This document shows, piece by piece, positions 1 to 11,132 of a stretch of 64,000 nucleotides of DNA (position 1 is the first letter of the stretch; the number at the start of each line of letters is the position of its first letter). The translations under genes were made by a program, and so were the position numbers. Below the pieces are notes generated by a model. The model was not told where the DNA came from. It was given only the letters and a program-made list of their open reading frames with translations, and did not search any database. Source of the DNA: Pseudopithomyces maydicus (taxonomy: Eukaryota > Ascomycota > Dothideomycetes > Pleosporales > Didymosphaeriaceae); NCBI GenBank assembly GCA_026873275.1, contig JANTUC010000007.1, positions 2,046,001 through 2,110,000 on the forward strand. Direction: 5' to 3'.

Positions 1-644
1 GTCTACGTCATCAACAGAGGAAGTTTGAGAAAAGAAGTACAATGTACTCTGCGATGAAAAATATGTCTCAATACCAGCTTTGAGTCATGAAAAAATCAAG
101 CACTACAATCCTATGTCCTTACCCACCTAGGCACCTAGGTCCCGAGGTCCCATCCACATCATGTGATCAAATTTTGTCCACCAAGGTCCTGAGGTCGAAA
201 TATTGGAGCTGCCCCAGACACCTTACTGTCCTTTCAAACTCCACTGGAATAAATTTCATATCAGTGGAAGGCTTCTTCATTACATATATCGCAATACTAT
301 GCCACTAAAATTGACAAGTGAATCCTAGTTTTTGATAGGCTGCAACTAAGGTTATACGATTCTGTGTGTTCTATAAAAGGAAAGCGGTGTCGGGCTTAGC
401 GTGCCATAAACGCCGACCAAAGGCGGCAGAATCGCAACGCTAAAATATTTCGAGGGCCAAGATTTCGAGCTTCAATCACCACTCCGACGTTGCGCCCAAA
501 TCCTACCATCTTGCCTGGGACACGCAATTTAACGACCACCCACGCGCAAAGAACTAGGCGCCTCCCCTGCGATATTTGAACAAATTGAGCCGGAACACTT
601 TGGACTTTTTCGGGCGGCGGCGGGAAGCTTGCGCCACGGTCAAG
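1..644. other. Region upstream of KRE33, no gene
   Basis: I see no reading frame with recognisable protein content on either strand. A TATA-like box (tataaaagg) lies at about 372-380, some 270 bp before the KRE33 start. That is far for a core promoter but possible with a long leader. Confidence 0.5.
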
Positions 645-3600
645 ATGGTCAAGAAAGCGATCGATGCGCGGATTCCGGCGTTGATTCGCAATGGTGCACA
701 GGAGAAGAAGCGGAGCTTCTTTGTGGTTGTTGGCGATCGCCAGAAGGACGTGATTGTCAACTTGTATCACATCTTGCTGAATGTGGATGTGAAGTTGAAC
801 AAATCCGTACTCTGGGCATATAAGAAGCAGCTTTTGGGATTCTCGAGGTGAGGTTTTCTATTGCACAGCAAATTACAGAAAAGCTAACTGAACTACAGTC
901 ACCGAAAGAAGCGCGAAAAGAAGATCAAGAACGAGATCAAGCGAGGAATCCGCGATGTCGATACCGAAGATCCGTTCGAGCTGTTCGTTTCGACCCAAAA
1001 CGTGCGATATGTCTACTACAAGGAAACTGAGAAGATTCTGGGTAATACATATGGCATGTGTATTTTGCAGGACTTTGAAGGAATCACACCGAATCTTTTG
1101 GCCCGAACGATAGAGACTGTAGAAGGGGGAGGACTCGTCATTCTTCTTTTGAAGGGTATGAACAGCTTGAAGCAGCTATACACATTATCCATGGATGTCC
1201 ATTCGCGATACCGGACGGAAGCCCACAGCGACGTTGTTGCGCGCTTTAACGAACGATTCATTCTATCATTGGGTAAATGCGACTCGTGTCTGGTAGTTGA
1301 CGACGAGCTCAACGTGCTGCCAATATCGGGTGGCAAGCATGTAAAACAGCTACCGCCCCCGGACCCAGAAGCTGAAGGCAAGACACCCAAGGCGAAAGAG
1401 TTGGAAGAAATCAAGGAATCCCTGGCCGACACACCGCCGGTTGGTGACCTCGTTAAGCTGGCAAGAACCGTGGACCAGGCGAAAGCGCTCCTGACATTCG
1501 TCGATGCGATCGCAGAAAAGACCCTCCAGAGCACGGTGACATTGACTGCTGGTCGTGGTCGCGGAAAGTCTGCAGCGCTCGGTGTGGCTGTCGCTGCGGC
1601 CGTCGCTCACGGCTACAGCAACATTTTCATCACATCACCCAGCCCCGAGAACTTGAAAACCCTTTTTGAGTTCGTGTTCAAGGGCTTCGATGCACTCGGC
1701 TACATGGATCACCAAGATTACACCATCATGCAATCTACCAACCCAGACTTCAACAAGGCTATTGTGCGTGTAAATGTGCATAGACAACACCGACAAACGA
1801 TCCAGTATATTCAGCCTCAAGATGCGTATACCCTTGGACAGGCCGAATTGGTCGTTATTGATGAGGCAGCTGCGATCCCGCTACCCCTGGTGCGGAAGCT
1901 GATGGGTCCTTATCTTGTTTTCATGGCCAGCACCATCAACGGATACGAGGGTACTGGACGATCGTTGTCTCTGAAGCTCATTCAACAACTGCGGGAGCAG
2001 TCACGAGGTCGGGCAAACGGTGCCGAACAAGTGATTGATCGCTCAACAGGAAAAGACTCTAAAGATGGTACAGAGACATCCATGGCCGGCCGCTCGTTGC
2101 GCGAAATCACACTATCAGAACCCATCCGATATGCGCAAGGCGACTCTGTGGAGCGATGGCTAAATGATGTGCTTTGCCTTGATGCTACTCTCCCGCGATC
2201 GAAAATGACCACTCAAGGGTACCCGCATCCCTCTGAGTGCCAACTTCTCCACGTCAACCGAGATACTCTGTTTTCCTTCAATCCAGCAGCTGAGAAGTTC
2301 CTGCAAAAGATGATGGCTCTCTACGTTGCGAGTCACTACAAGAACTCGCCTAACGACCTCCAGTTAATGTCCGATGCGCCTGCGCACCAGCTCTTCGTCC
2401 TTGTTCCGCCTGTCACAGAAGACAACAAACTCCCAGAACCGCTTTGCGTCATTCAAGTAGCACTCGAGGGACAGATCAGCAGAGAAAGCGTACTAAGCGC
2501 TCTCAACCGGGGTCAGCGAGCTGGAGGTGATCTTATTCCCTGGATTGTTTCGCAGCAATTCCAGGATGAGAACTTTGCTGGACTCTCAGGCGCACGTGTT
2601 ATACGGATAGCCACGAACCCTGACTACACCAACATGGGCTATGGTTCTCGAGCACTTGAGCTTCTGGTCGACTTCTACGATGGCAAGCTTGCAAGCCTTT
2701 CTGAGGCCGAGCCTAGGGAGGTCGAAAGTATGCGGAGAGTGACCGAGGATGAGCTTGAGAACGCGACACTTCTCAAGGACGACGTGAAGGTTAGGGAGGC
2801 AAAGGATATGCCGCCGCTGTTCGCTCGTCTGTCTGAACTCAAGGCACCTCAGCTCGACTACGTTGGTGTATCTTATGGATTGACACCCCAGCTGCACAAG
2901 TTCTGGAAACGGGCTTCTTTCGTCCCAGTCTACCTCAGACAGACCGCAAACGAGCTCACAGGAGAGCACACCTGCGTGATGCTTCGATCACTAGAGACCA
3001 CTTCTTCCGATGGAAGCTGGGTAGCTGCATTTGCGAAGGATTTCCAAAAGCGCTTCCTATCACTCCTAAGCTATCAATTCCGGGCATTCCCCGCTACGAC
3101 ATCGCTGTCCATTGACCAGTCCGCCTCAGCAGGCTCAAACCTGGACGCCGAGCTTGCTCCCACTCCCATTACCAAAGCAGAACTAGACGGCTTCCTGAGC
3201 GCGTACGATCTCAAGCGACTCGACTCCTACGCAAATAACATGCTCGACTACCACGTCATCCTCGACATGCTCCCCGCCATCGCAAACCTCTACTTCACCG
3301 GTCGTCTCAAAGGCCATCTCAAACCTCTGGGCGGCATTCACACAGCGATCTTACTTGGAATCGGCCTGCAGCGGAAAGAGTTCTCCGAACTGGAAAAGGA
3401 ACTCACTCTCAACAACAGCCAGCTGCTCGCCGCGTTCGTGAAGCTCATCCGCAAGGTCACCACCGTATTCCGCACCATTGTCGAAGGCGCCGTCGAAGAG
3501 ACGATGCCCGAGGCCATGGAAGTCGAGGCTAACGGCGCAGACGGCAACGCTGAGGGCGCAGACCAGCGCTTCAAGCCGCTCGAAAAGGATCTCGACGAAG

Positions 3601-4023
3601 AGCTGCGCGAAGGCGGTGACGAGGCTCTGCGCGAGGAGCGCGAGCGTGCAAAGGCGCTGATCGATGCCCTTCCGCTAGGAAAGTAAGTGGACCTATCTTC
3701 TCACCTCATAATCTTGGAACAGTGTCTTCCCTCTGGAAACCACTTTCTCTAGTCAATTTACTTAAGAAGTTTATCTCCGATCCTTTGCTAACGCACATTT
3801 CAGATACGAAATCGGAGCCGGCACCACCGACTGGGCAGACGCCGAGCGCCAGGTCCGCGATGCCGCCAAGAAGGGCGGCAACACCGACACCACCGTCAGC
3901 GTGAAGACTGGCAAGGCCAGCAAGCGGAAGGCTGGCGAGGCTGTGGACGAGGCGTACAAGGAGGCGGAGAGGTTCAAGGAGGGCGGCAAGAAGAAGAAGA
4001 GCAAGTTCACCAAGAGCAAATAG
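645..4023 (+). CDS. KRE33: RNA cytidine acetyltransferase (Kre33/NAT10)
   Basis: This enzyme makes N4-acetylcytidine in 18S rRNA and some tRNAs in the nucleolus, driven by ATP hydrolysis, and is needed for 40S biogenesis. Exons are 645-847, 899-3682 and 3804-4023, giving 1068 residues, the usual family length. The N-terminal part matches the TmcA/DUF1726 region. A Walker A loop GRGRGKS lies near residue 287, followed by the helicase module with VVIDEAAAIP. The GNAT acetyltransferase domain spans roughly residues 535-760. The lysine-rich tail (KKKKSKFTKSK) fits nucleolar location. The start at 645 puts MVKKAIDARIP first, as in orthologues. Both introns have GT-AG ends, and the second (121 nt) separates only the basic tail. 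The gene is intact and converges on the alpha/beta hydrolase gene. Confidence 0.96.
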
Positions 4024-4239
4024 AGGGTTGGACGAACAGAGTGGACTGTAAACATGTAGTGCATTGATATCCCAGGAATATGAAAAGTTTACTTCAGGAA
4101 TATTTGCTCGTTGGTATCTCGTACGACGACTATGGCGCACGTTTTCGTTTCATCCCAACGTAGGCCTTGGAGAAGTCAATTTTACATACATACACACGTA
4201 CGTACGTACCACCCTTTTATCCCCCTTGTCTCTCCCCTC

Positions 4240-5124
4240 TCATAAGATCGAACTAAATCCCCTTCTCCCCAAAAAATCCAACACAATCCCCGCCACCGCC
4301 CCAGTATGACTCTCCACCGCAAAATGCCCCGCATCCAAAAGATTAACCTCCGCCTCCTTCAAATCCTTCTTATACGCCTCGGCCCCCACAGGCGGGAAAA
4401 TATAATCATTCTTCCCCCACGCCGTCACAAGCGGCACCTGGGACTCCCTAAACCACGCCTGCACTTTCGGATACAGCTCCAGATTCGTCCTATAGTCATA
4501 CAGCAAGTCGAGCTGGATGTCAAAGTTGCCGTCGCGCTCCAGCAGCGCCTGATCCAGCGTGTAGGACGCCGGATCGATGGTCTCCGCGTCAGGCGTGCCG
4601 TTCAGATACTGGCTTTTTGTGCCCGTCTGGAGGAAAGGGAGGAGCGCGGCGCGGGCAGACGCGCTGTTATTGGTGGCCCAGAGCGTGCGGATGGGGTCCC
4701 AGAAGTCCTGCAGGCCCTCCGCGTAGGCGTTGCCGTTCTGCGCGATGACGGCTTGGATCGCGGAGGGGGTTTTCAGCGCGAGGCGGAAGCCAACCGGGGC
4801 GCCGTAGTCGAAGACGTAGATGGAGTATTTGGAGACGGGGGAGGGGAGCTCGGCGAGGAAGGTGGAGATTGTGGTGGCGATGCTGTCGAAGGTGTAGGTG
4901 TAGGAGGGGCTGACGGTGGTGAAGCCGAAGCCTGGGAAGTCTGGGGCGAGGACGTGGTATTTTGGAGAGAGGAGGGGGATGAGGTTGCGGTATTGGTGGG
5001 AGGAGGAGGGGAAGCCGTGGAGGAGGAGGATGGTGGGGAGGTTGGGAGCGCCGGATTCGCGGTAGAAGATGGATTCGCCGGTGGAGAGGGTGAGGAAGCG
5101 GGTTATGGTTGTGAGGAAGGTCAT
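4240..5124 (-). CDS. Alpha/beta-fold hydrolase, epoxide hydrolase / haloalkane dehalogenase type
   Basis: This is an intronless 294-residue frame. I chose the ATG at 5124 because the 41 residues upstream in the same frame are low-complexity leader-like sequence. Visible features are an HGFPSSS oxyanion-loop motif near residue 35, a nucleophile elbow reading VFDYGAP (aspartate as nucleophile, as in epoxide hydrolases and dehalogenases), an acid in the GKNDYIFPP segment and a terminal histidine in DAGHFAVESH. Substrate cannot be predicted; the alternative is a generic soluble-hydrolase-like enzyme. No signal peptide is evident. Codon use changes sharply along the gene: the first half ends codons mainly in C, the last third in G or T. 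The gene is convergent with KRE33, about 220 bp away. Confidence 0.88.
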   Translation of the reverse strand: MTFLTTITRFLTLSTGESIFYRESGAPNLPTILLLHGFPSSSHQYRNLIPLLSPKYHVLAPDFPGFGFTTVSPSYTYTFDSIATTISTFLAELPSPVSKYSIYVFDYGAPVGFRLALKTPSAIQAVIAQNGNAYAEGLQDFWDPIRTLWATNNSASARAALLPFLQTGTKSQYLNGTPDAETIDPASYTLDQALLERDGNFDIQLDLLYDYRTNLELYPKVQAWFRESQVPLVTAWGKNDYIFPPVGAEAYKKDLKEAEVNLLDAGHFAVESHTGAVAGIVLDFLGRRGFSSIL

Positions 5125-6169
5125 GGTTTTTGTGAGATGGATAGTGTGTATGGATGTGATGTATATATGTATGTATTTGGTAGTGTAGGTAGCTGCTTTG
5201 ATGCTGCTATGTTGAGACTGCTGATGTACTTTCGAGTTCAAAGACACGAGCCTTATATCCCTTCTGCCCTCTCAATTCCAAATGCGCATCTACATTGTTG
5301 ATCGATCCTTCCAGGAACGAGGCCAAGCGTCATTGTCGTGCAAAACCATGATGGTTGAGAGACCAGACCCCACATCTGGTAGTAATCATTTACATGAGCA
5401 GGCTGACCAAGACAGTTTGAGGTTCGTATTCTGTCCCTGTACTTGGCGTAAGATGCAGTTAGATGCTCGGTGGCATTGCTGCTTTGGAATGCCTCGTAGA
5501 ATTAGGTAAGGTGGGTAGCGCCCTGCAGCTGCTGACGATTAGTCAACCCATTGCGCCATAGGCCAACACCGCGAACGCCAACAGGGTCCGCGGCCGGGGA
5601 ATGACTAAAGCTTGGAGAGGTGGTTACGACATGCCGTCGGCATGTTTAACGAAAGGCGTAATGCTCGTCTTATTGTACATTATTGTATTGTGATTAGCGC
5701 TCGATGCGGATGTGCTGCGGGAGTTGCGGGTGGCGCGGAGTTGAGTGGGCCTTGCCTGTAAACATTCGACATCATTACTTTTGAGCCTCATCACTATATT
5801 TCAATATCAGCTCATGACGATACATGATTTTTGTGTATTAAAGAAGTAGATGGGTAGCTTTCAGAGAGAAGATTTTGGCTCGACCTTGACAGCTCCTTGG
5901 CGATGGTGAGATCACTCTGCAGGCAGAAGGATCCTTGCTCCGCCAGGTTTTGTCTCCGACTAAGGATGACGATACAAAGGTTTTCATCATGTGGCTTTGT
6001 CCATGCAGGGGTGAAGAGAGCAAGGTACATACTGTTTGTTGACCGAACGGGTGTGTGCTAATGCATCTCAAAAACAAGCACGAACGCCTTGCCAGCTCTT
6101 TTAGGATCAGTGCATACTTTCGCCTTGCTCAAGCACAAGAGTGCGAAGACAAGATGCTCTGCTTGTGTC
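5125..6169. other. Intergenic, no gene seen
   Basis: About 1 kb between the 5' end of the hydrolase gene and the 3' end of the DUF3807 gene. Short open frames occur on both strands, but none has family-like content. The segment presumably holds the hydrolase promoter. Confidence 0.5.
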
Positions 6170-6881
6170 TCAATAGTCCAGGTCGACGGCGTCTTCCTTC
6201 TGCGCATCCGGGCCATTGGCCTGGTGCCAGGGATCCCACTCATCGCTCTCTTCTCCCAACATCTCTTCCCTTTCAGCCCTGAGCCTTGCATCCTTCTGCT
6301 CCTGCTCGAGCTTCTTTCGCTCCACCTTCTTCCTCTCCCGGTGGTTCTTCCTGTTCTTCTTCCTGTTCCTTGCATTCCTGGCGCGAGTCTTCTCACTCGT
6401 TGCCGTCCACTTTTGCTGAGGTTTCTCTGCTGGTGCGGCCTGACCTTGTTCGTCGTCGGAGCTGATAGACATGGGTGTGCTCTGACCAGACCCTGAGATG
6501 GCCGAGCCAACGGGATCAACCTCTCCATCTTCCATGTCGACATCGGGAGTTGGATCGTCGTGGACTGACTGTCCATCTTCTTGGGCTCGTCTGCGCTCGC
6601 GGAGGATGCGCTGGATCTCTGAATGTCGGAACATGGCGATTTGCTCGTCGGTGAGGGTGCGTTTCACGCCGTCTTCATAGTAGCCGAGGCCATCGTCATC
6701 TTCGTCATAGTATTCTTCTTGCACTTGTTCGTTCGTGCTATCGGGCTGGTGCTCGGGGAAAGGCGCATTAGAGAAATGGGTCGCGTGAAACCGACGGAGG
6801 TCATCCTGGGCATTGTGAGACTGAGCTTTTGTAGATTGAGTAGAAACATACCACCGTGACGGTGGGGATCTGGAACCCCAT
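6170..6881 (-). CDS. DUF3807-family protein, uncharacterised
   Basis: Exons are 6881-6852 and 6805-6170, giving 221 residues. The start encodes MGFQIPTVTV, which splices in phase 0 across a 46-nt GT-AG intron into DDLRRFHATHF; this is a better N-terminus than unspliced read-through from further upstream. The protein has an acidic stretch, then a conserved EDGVKRTLTDEQIAMFRHSE segment. It ends in a strongly basic, coiled-coil-like region rich in K, R and E (about residues 145-200), suggesting a nuclear or nucleolar RNA-associated protein. I assign DUF3807 from the pattern of the central motif; function is unknown. The gene is divergent from the fasciclin-like gene, with about 225 bp between the starts. 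Confidence 0.8.
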
Positions 6882-7106
6882 TGATGCACGCGAGCAGCAT
6901 GAGGACGGCACAGGCAGTTGTGGGTGAGAGAACGCGTGCAAAGAAGCAGAGAGTAAATTTCGCGACGCTCGGGCTTAGGCATTCACGCTATCACGGGACC
7001 CTGGGCGCTTGGCTCCCATTGAATCCGGGGAAATGACGTCTGGGCCTTCACCCCTCCGAACGCACCGCCGCCCCACCTGCATCTGGTACCGCCTCCAAAC
7101 ACCATC

Positions 7107-7780
7107 ATGAAGCCCGCGTCCCTCTTCGCCTACCCCTCGGCCATCCTGTGCATGATCCTCGCTGCCGCGGCCGAACCCCGCCCTCTCCGCGAAATCATCA
7201 AAGCCTTCGACATCCACCAGACGCCTCTCCTCGCCAGTCCAGCCGCCGACATGCCCTCGGACGAGTCTGTCTCCACCGGCGTCATCATATCCGATGTAAT
7301 CGGGAAGACGCAGGCCATCGCCATCTTCTCGGGCCTCACGCGCGACATAGACCCCGTGGCGGGCCGCTTGGACGATGCGAACCAGAACGCGACCGTGCTG
7401 GCACCCGACAACAACGCCATGAAGAACCTGAAAAGAAAGCCATGGGAAGATCCCGAGGACTACGATACCTTTGGGGCAGAGGCGTATAAAGGGCAGGATG
7501 GCGAGGACCGCGCGCACAAGAATCTGCGGCGATTCGTAGAAAGGCACATCGTACCCCAGAGCCCATGGGAAGAAGGCAAGAAGATCAAGACCCTCCACGG
7601 TAACGAGGTCTGGTGGGAAACAAAAGACGGAAAGAAGAGGGTACGTTCGGCGCTCGGAATCCTTGGCGAGCCAGCTGCTGACAACGAGGATAGATCCAGC
7701 CTGCCGACATTGAAGTGACTAGCATCGCTGACAAAGTAGCCAACGGCGAAGTCTGGGTCGTCAGTGGGTCTTTGGCATGA
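7107..7780 (+). CDS. Secreted or vacuolar fasciclin (FAS1)-domain protein
   Basis: Exons are 7107-7640 and 7694-7780, giving 206 residues. The first 22 or so residues form a signal peptide ending near AAAAEP. A single FAS1-like domain follows, with VIISDVIGKTQAIAIFSG and NATVLAPDNNAM near the N-terminal half. The C-terminal exon encodes a segment ending IADKVANGEVWVVSGSLA, the closing strand of FAS1 folds. The 53-nt intron lies in phase 0; reading through it gives a different, shorter tail that lacks this strand. FAS1 domains are adhesion or binding modules, and fungal single-domain forms are found at the vacuole or cell surface. The specific role is unknown. Confidence 0.82.
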
Positions 7781-8224
7781 TGATTGGAAATGAAAGACGG
7801 CGCTTTACGTACTGTGGATTTTCAGCTTGCACACCACGCGCGCGTATTCGGTAGCGGGACTGCTCGAAGCGCTGCGAAGCTTCACCCGATAGAGCTTAGA
7901 TGCTAACGCCTTCGTCTACCTAATGACATGAATGAACACTCGCAAATGCTCCTAGAAGATACGTATCTTGCATCCGGACTACGTGCCCTCGCCGAACCAT
8001 GTGCACAATTGCTAAGCCGCGAGGGGCTGGCCAAATCCTCTTCGTGCTATATTTGATGTTGTTTCCACCCCACTCTTCAACACACAAGTTACGTCAGACC
8101 AGCTACCACTTTGTATGGATACAACAACACCACGTTACCACCCTAACGTAAATATATATCCACATATATATAAAACACCAACCAAATACCCACCACATTC
8201 CCATCCCCGCAAACTACACCCACC
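7781..8224. other. Intergenic, likely promoter of the MBL-fold gene
   Basis: No gene is seen. AT-rich tatata stretches at about 8151-8172, roughly 55-75 bp before the ATG at 8225, could act as core promoter elements. Confidence 0.4.
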
Positions 8225-9383
8225 ATGCACTACGAAAGCGGCGACCTCGCCATCTGCTTCACCTGCGGCACCCAATTCGACGTCCCCCTCACCTCCCCAC
8301 CCCCTCCTGCCCCATCTGCGACGACCCCCGCCAATACGTGCCTCCCACAGGCCAAGCCTGGACCTCGCTCAACAACGAAGCCTCCTCCCATGCCCAGGTC
8401 AACGGATTCACAACCTGCGCCCACGACCCGCGCATCCACTTCATCACCACGAAGCCCATTGCGCCCTCGCACACCACCATGCCTGCTGGCCTGAGCGAGT
8501 CCACGACGACGACGAAGCAGCTGGGGATCGGGGAGCGGGCGATCCTGCTGCAGACGGAGCATGGGAATGTGCTGTGGGATTTGGTGGCGTGGATTGATGA
8601 GGGGACGGTGGAGTTTATCAAGGGGAAGGGGGGCTCAAGGCGATTGTGGTGAGTCATCCGCATTTTTGGACGACGCATTTGGAGTGGGCGGAGAGGTTTG
8701 GGTGTCAGGTTTATTTGCAGGGGGCGGATAGGGAGTGGTATGTGATGTTTTTCTTCTTTCTTGCTGACTTCTTCCTTGCTCCTTTCTTTCTATCCCCTCT
8801 CCTTTTCTTCCTCTTATCCTTGTCTGTATCTTTCCTCCTGGCTTTCTTCCCATCGTCCTTCCCATCGTTCTTCCCACCGTTCTTCCCACCGTTCTTCCCA
8901 TCGTTCTTCCCTTCCACCCCTCCACCCCCTTCTCACCCCCCTAACCCCACCCAGGCTCCAACGCCCCACCCCCTCCCCCTCCGCACCTTCATCTCCGGCA
9001 CCACCACCATCCTCCCCGGCGTGACCTCCATCCAATGCGGCGGCCACTTCCCGGGCTCCTCCGTCCTCCACTGGGACAACAAGCTCTTCATCGCCGACAC
9101 CATCATGAGCGTGCCCTCAGGCTTCTACACCAAGGACAGGCAGCCCGGCACCGTGTCCTACAGCTTCATGTGGGCGTACCCGAACATGATCCCGCTGGGA
9201 CCGAAGGAGATACTGGGCATCTGGAACAGTTTGAAGGGCTGGGAGTTTGAGAGCACGTATGGTGGGTTTATGGGGCAGGATGTTAGGAGGGGGGATGCGA
9301 AGAGGCAGGTTTTGGAGAGTGCGAAGGTGTTTTTGAAGAGGGGTGGGCATGAGGGGGTGGAGATATTTGAGGAGAGGATTTGA
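8225..9383 (+). CDS. Metallo-beta-lactamase-fold hydrolase, three apparent frameshifts
   Basis: Parts are 8225-8737 and 8955-9383, with a 217-nt intron. The reading frame shifts three times by one missing base: in C runs near 8283-8314, in a G run at 8628-8633 and in C runs near 8963-8980. With one base restored at each site the gene is 315 codons. The N-terminus carries a zinc-ribbon-like pair, CxxCG then CPICDD. Later come VVSHPHFWTTHLEW, the AGGHF-like CGGHFPGSSVLHW and the IADTIMSVPSGFY segment, which mark the MBL fold. Metal-ligand histidines are visible in these motifs. Substrate is unknown. The intact C-terminal half and the homopolymer location of the breaks favour sequence error over a pseudogene, but I cannot prove that here. 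Confidence 0.75.
8738..8954 (+). repeat. Intron with short tandem repeat
   Basis: This intron of the MBL-fold gene is several times longer than the local norm. Around 8850-8920 it contains about five imperfect copies of a 12-bp unit (cccatcgttctt / cccaccgttctt). The rest is pyrimidine-rich. Donor gtatgt and acceptor cccag are good. Confidence 0.7.
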
Positions 9384-9998
9384 GGGTGGGCGGGGGATGG
9401 AGGTTAGCTGGGATGTCTTGAGATGCACGAGTAACGAGTTATATAATTCATGATTGGATGATTGCAATGCAGGCGTTTTAAATTTACTCTCTCTTTGTGT
9501 ATATCACCATGCTTCTGTACGTACAAGATTCACACAACGCAACTCTTGAGCTACAAGAAATATTGCTGTCCCCGAGAATGCTCCGTTATGGCAAATCGTA
9601 GATTGCTAATTCAAGCCATCACCTAAGATCAACAAGACCCGCTTGTGCTGAAGCAAGTGACTGAATTACCATAGGCAAACACAAACCAACACCTCTAGTC
9701 CGAACGATAAAAGCAGCGTCCTGAACCCCAGAGCACTGAAACAACAGCGGGTCACCCTCACCATTCCAGAAATCAGAAGAAAAAACCACCGAGTCCTGAA
9801 GTGCCATCGACCAACACCACCTCTTTGTTAACGTAACTCAACCCGCACCCAGCACCCCACCCTACCCCAACATTCCTTTGTCTTCCTTTTCTCCCTCACA
9901 CGCTTACCCACCAAACATCTAATTCCCACCCCACCTCAACATTCTACTCACACGCAACACATCAGCCTCCCACCAAATCTCAACAATCACCAAGTCCA
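9384..9998. other. Intergenic, no gene seen
   Basis: About 615 bp holding the 3' end of the MBL-fold gene and the leader of the next. The last 150 bp are strongly C- and A-rich on the + strand, typical of a fungal 5' leader. Confidence 0.4.
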
Positions 9999-10472
9999 AT
10001 GACACCAACCCACAACCCGAACCTCCAACCTTCCTCACCCCTCTCTTCCGCCACCACCACCACCACCACCACCTCTAAACCGGCCCACCCCTCGAAACTC
10101 TTCTACCTCCTCCTCATCATCCTCCTCCTCACTTACACAACATACGTATACCTCCTCGCACCCCACACCCCCCTCCCCTGGCCCCTCACCGCCGCACTCG
10201 TCGCAGCAGTATTATATCTCGCCTGGCTATCATACGGATATCTTCGAGCTGGGGTGCTTGGGATGTGGGAGGGGGTGTGTGGGGTTTGTGGGTGGTGGTG
10301 GGTGGCGGTGCTGGGGAATAGGGAGGTGGAAGGGAGGGAGAAAGTGGGGGGTGAGATGGAGGGGGTGAAGGGGTCGAAGGAGATGGAGGGGGAAAGAGTG
10401 GAAAAGGTGGAGAGAGAGCCGAGGGTTAGAGAGGGGCTGGGGAAGGGGAGGGGGTGGTATTATGGGGTGTGA
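9999..10472 (+). CDS. Small predicted membrane protein, unknown
   Basis: This is an intronless 157-residue frame. A Ser/Thr/Pro-rich N-terminus (about 30 residues) is followed by a strong hydrophobic segment LFYLLLIILLLTYTTYVYLL, a second hydrophobic stretch at about residues 60-78, and a charged Gly/Glu/Lys-rich tail. I do not recognise a family. The first half uses C-ending codons and the second half is almost entirely G-rich, so the tail could be low-complexity read-through of a shorter gene. It may be real because the two helices are well formed, but I am not certain. Confidence 0.4.
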   Translation: MTPTHNPNLQPSSPLSSATTTTTTTSKPAHPSKLFYLLLIILLLTYTTYVYLLAPHTPLPWPLTAALVAAVLYLAWLSYGYLRAGVLGMWEGVCGVCGWWWVAVLGNREVEGREKVGGEMEGVKGSKEMEGERVEKVEREPRVREGLGKGRGWYYGV

Positions 10473-11132
10473 TGGGTGGGTGGATGGGCGGTGCGCTTTT
10501 GATGAGAATGTTGCGTCTGGTTTGCTGTTGGCTGGTTGGCCTTTGGTTGGCCTTTGGCTGGAGTCGGTACGATGTGTCTACGTAGGTTCTCACGACGATC
10601 AACGAATGACTGGCTGGCTGATGGTTGAACAAGGTGCGATAGTTCGTCAGTACCTCGTCATGAATTCAAATAAAAGTACAGATTGTTATTCATGATGATT
10701 TGATTTGCAGCTTTGACAGAAGCAATTTTATTACTGAATGTCGCTAAGCAGCGTCCTTTGGATGATTCCATGCCTTGAGATAAGCATCGCACGTCCGCCG
10801 TCAAGCATTCTTCCCTCCCTCGTAGCGTGACTGTTCGCAAGCCCGTCCCGTATCGCCTACCCATCCATTCGTCCGTCCATCCGTCCGTCACCCATCCGCA
10901 CCAAGTATGTACAAAGATAGCCCCTCCGCACGGGGCGAGAGCCGCCATTGATCTCTATCGAAAAGCGCCAGTAGCCGGTCTCAAGAACCCGTGACGGAGC
11001 TCGCATAGATCCATGATCGAAGAAGAGAATTTGAGAGTAAAATGTGAAAGGTTTGATGTCGAGCCGATAACGAGGGAAGGACTAAGAAAATCGTATGCCA
11101 GATTGAACCAGAACGAAAAGTCAGAATTCACA
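10473..11132. other. Intergenic 3'-3' region
   Basis: 660 bp between a + gene and the 3' end of the PWWP gene. Tandem ttggcc/ttgg words occur at about 10525-10560 and ccatccgtccgt words at 10860-10890. No gene is seen. Confidence 0.4.

Noticed and set aside
4306..5301. 331-codon open frame antisense to the alpha/beta hydrolase
   Set aside because: Composition is Arg/Gly/Glu-rich shadow sequence, while the opposite strand has clear catalytic motifs.
8646..9383. 245-codon frame as an independent gene
   Set aside because: Its first part reads through the 217-nt repeat intron of the MBL gene; it is the 3' portion of that gene.
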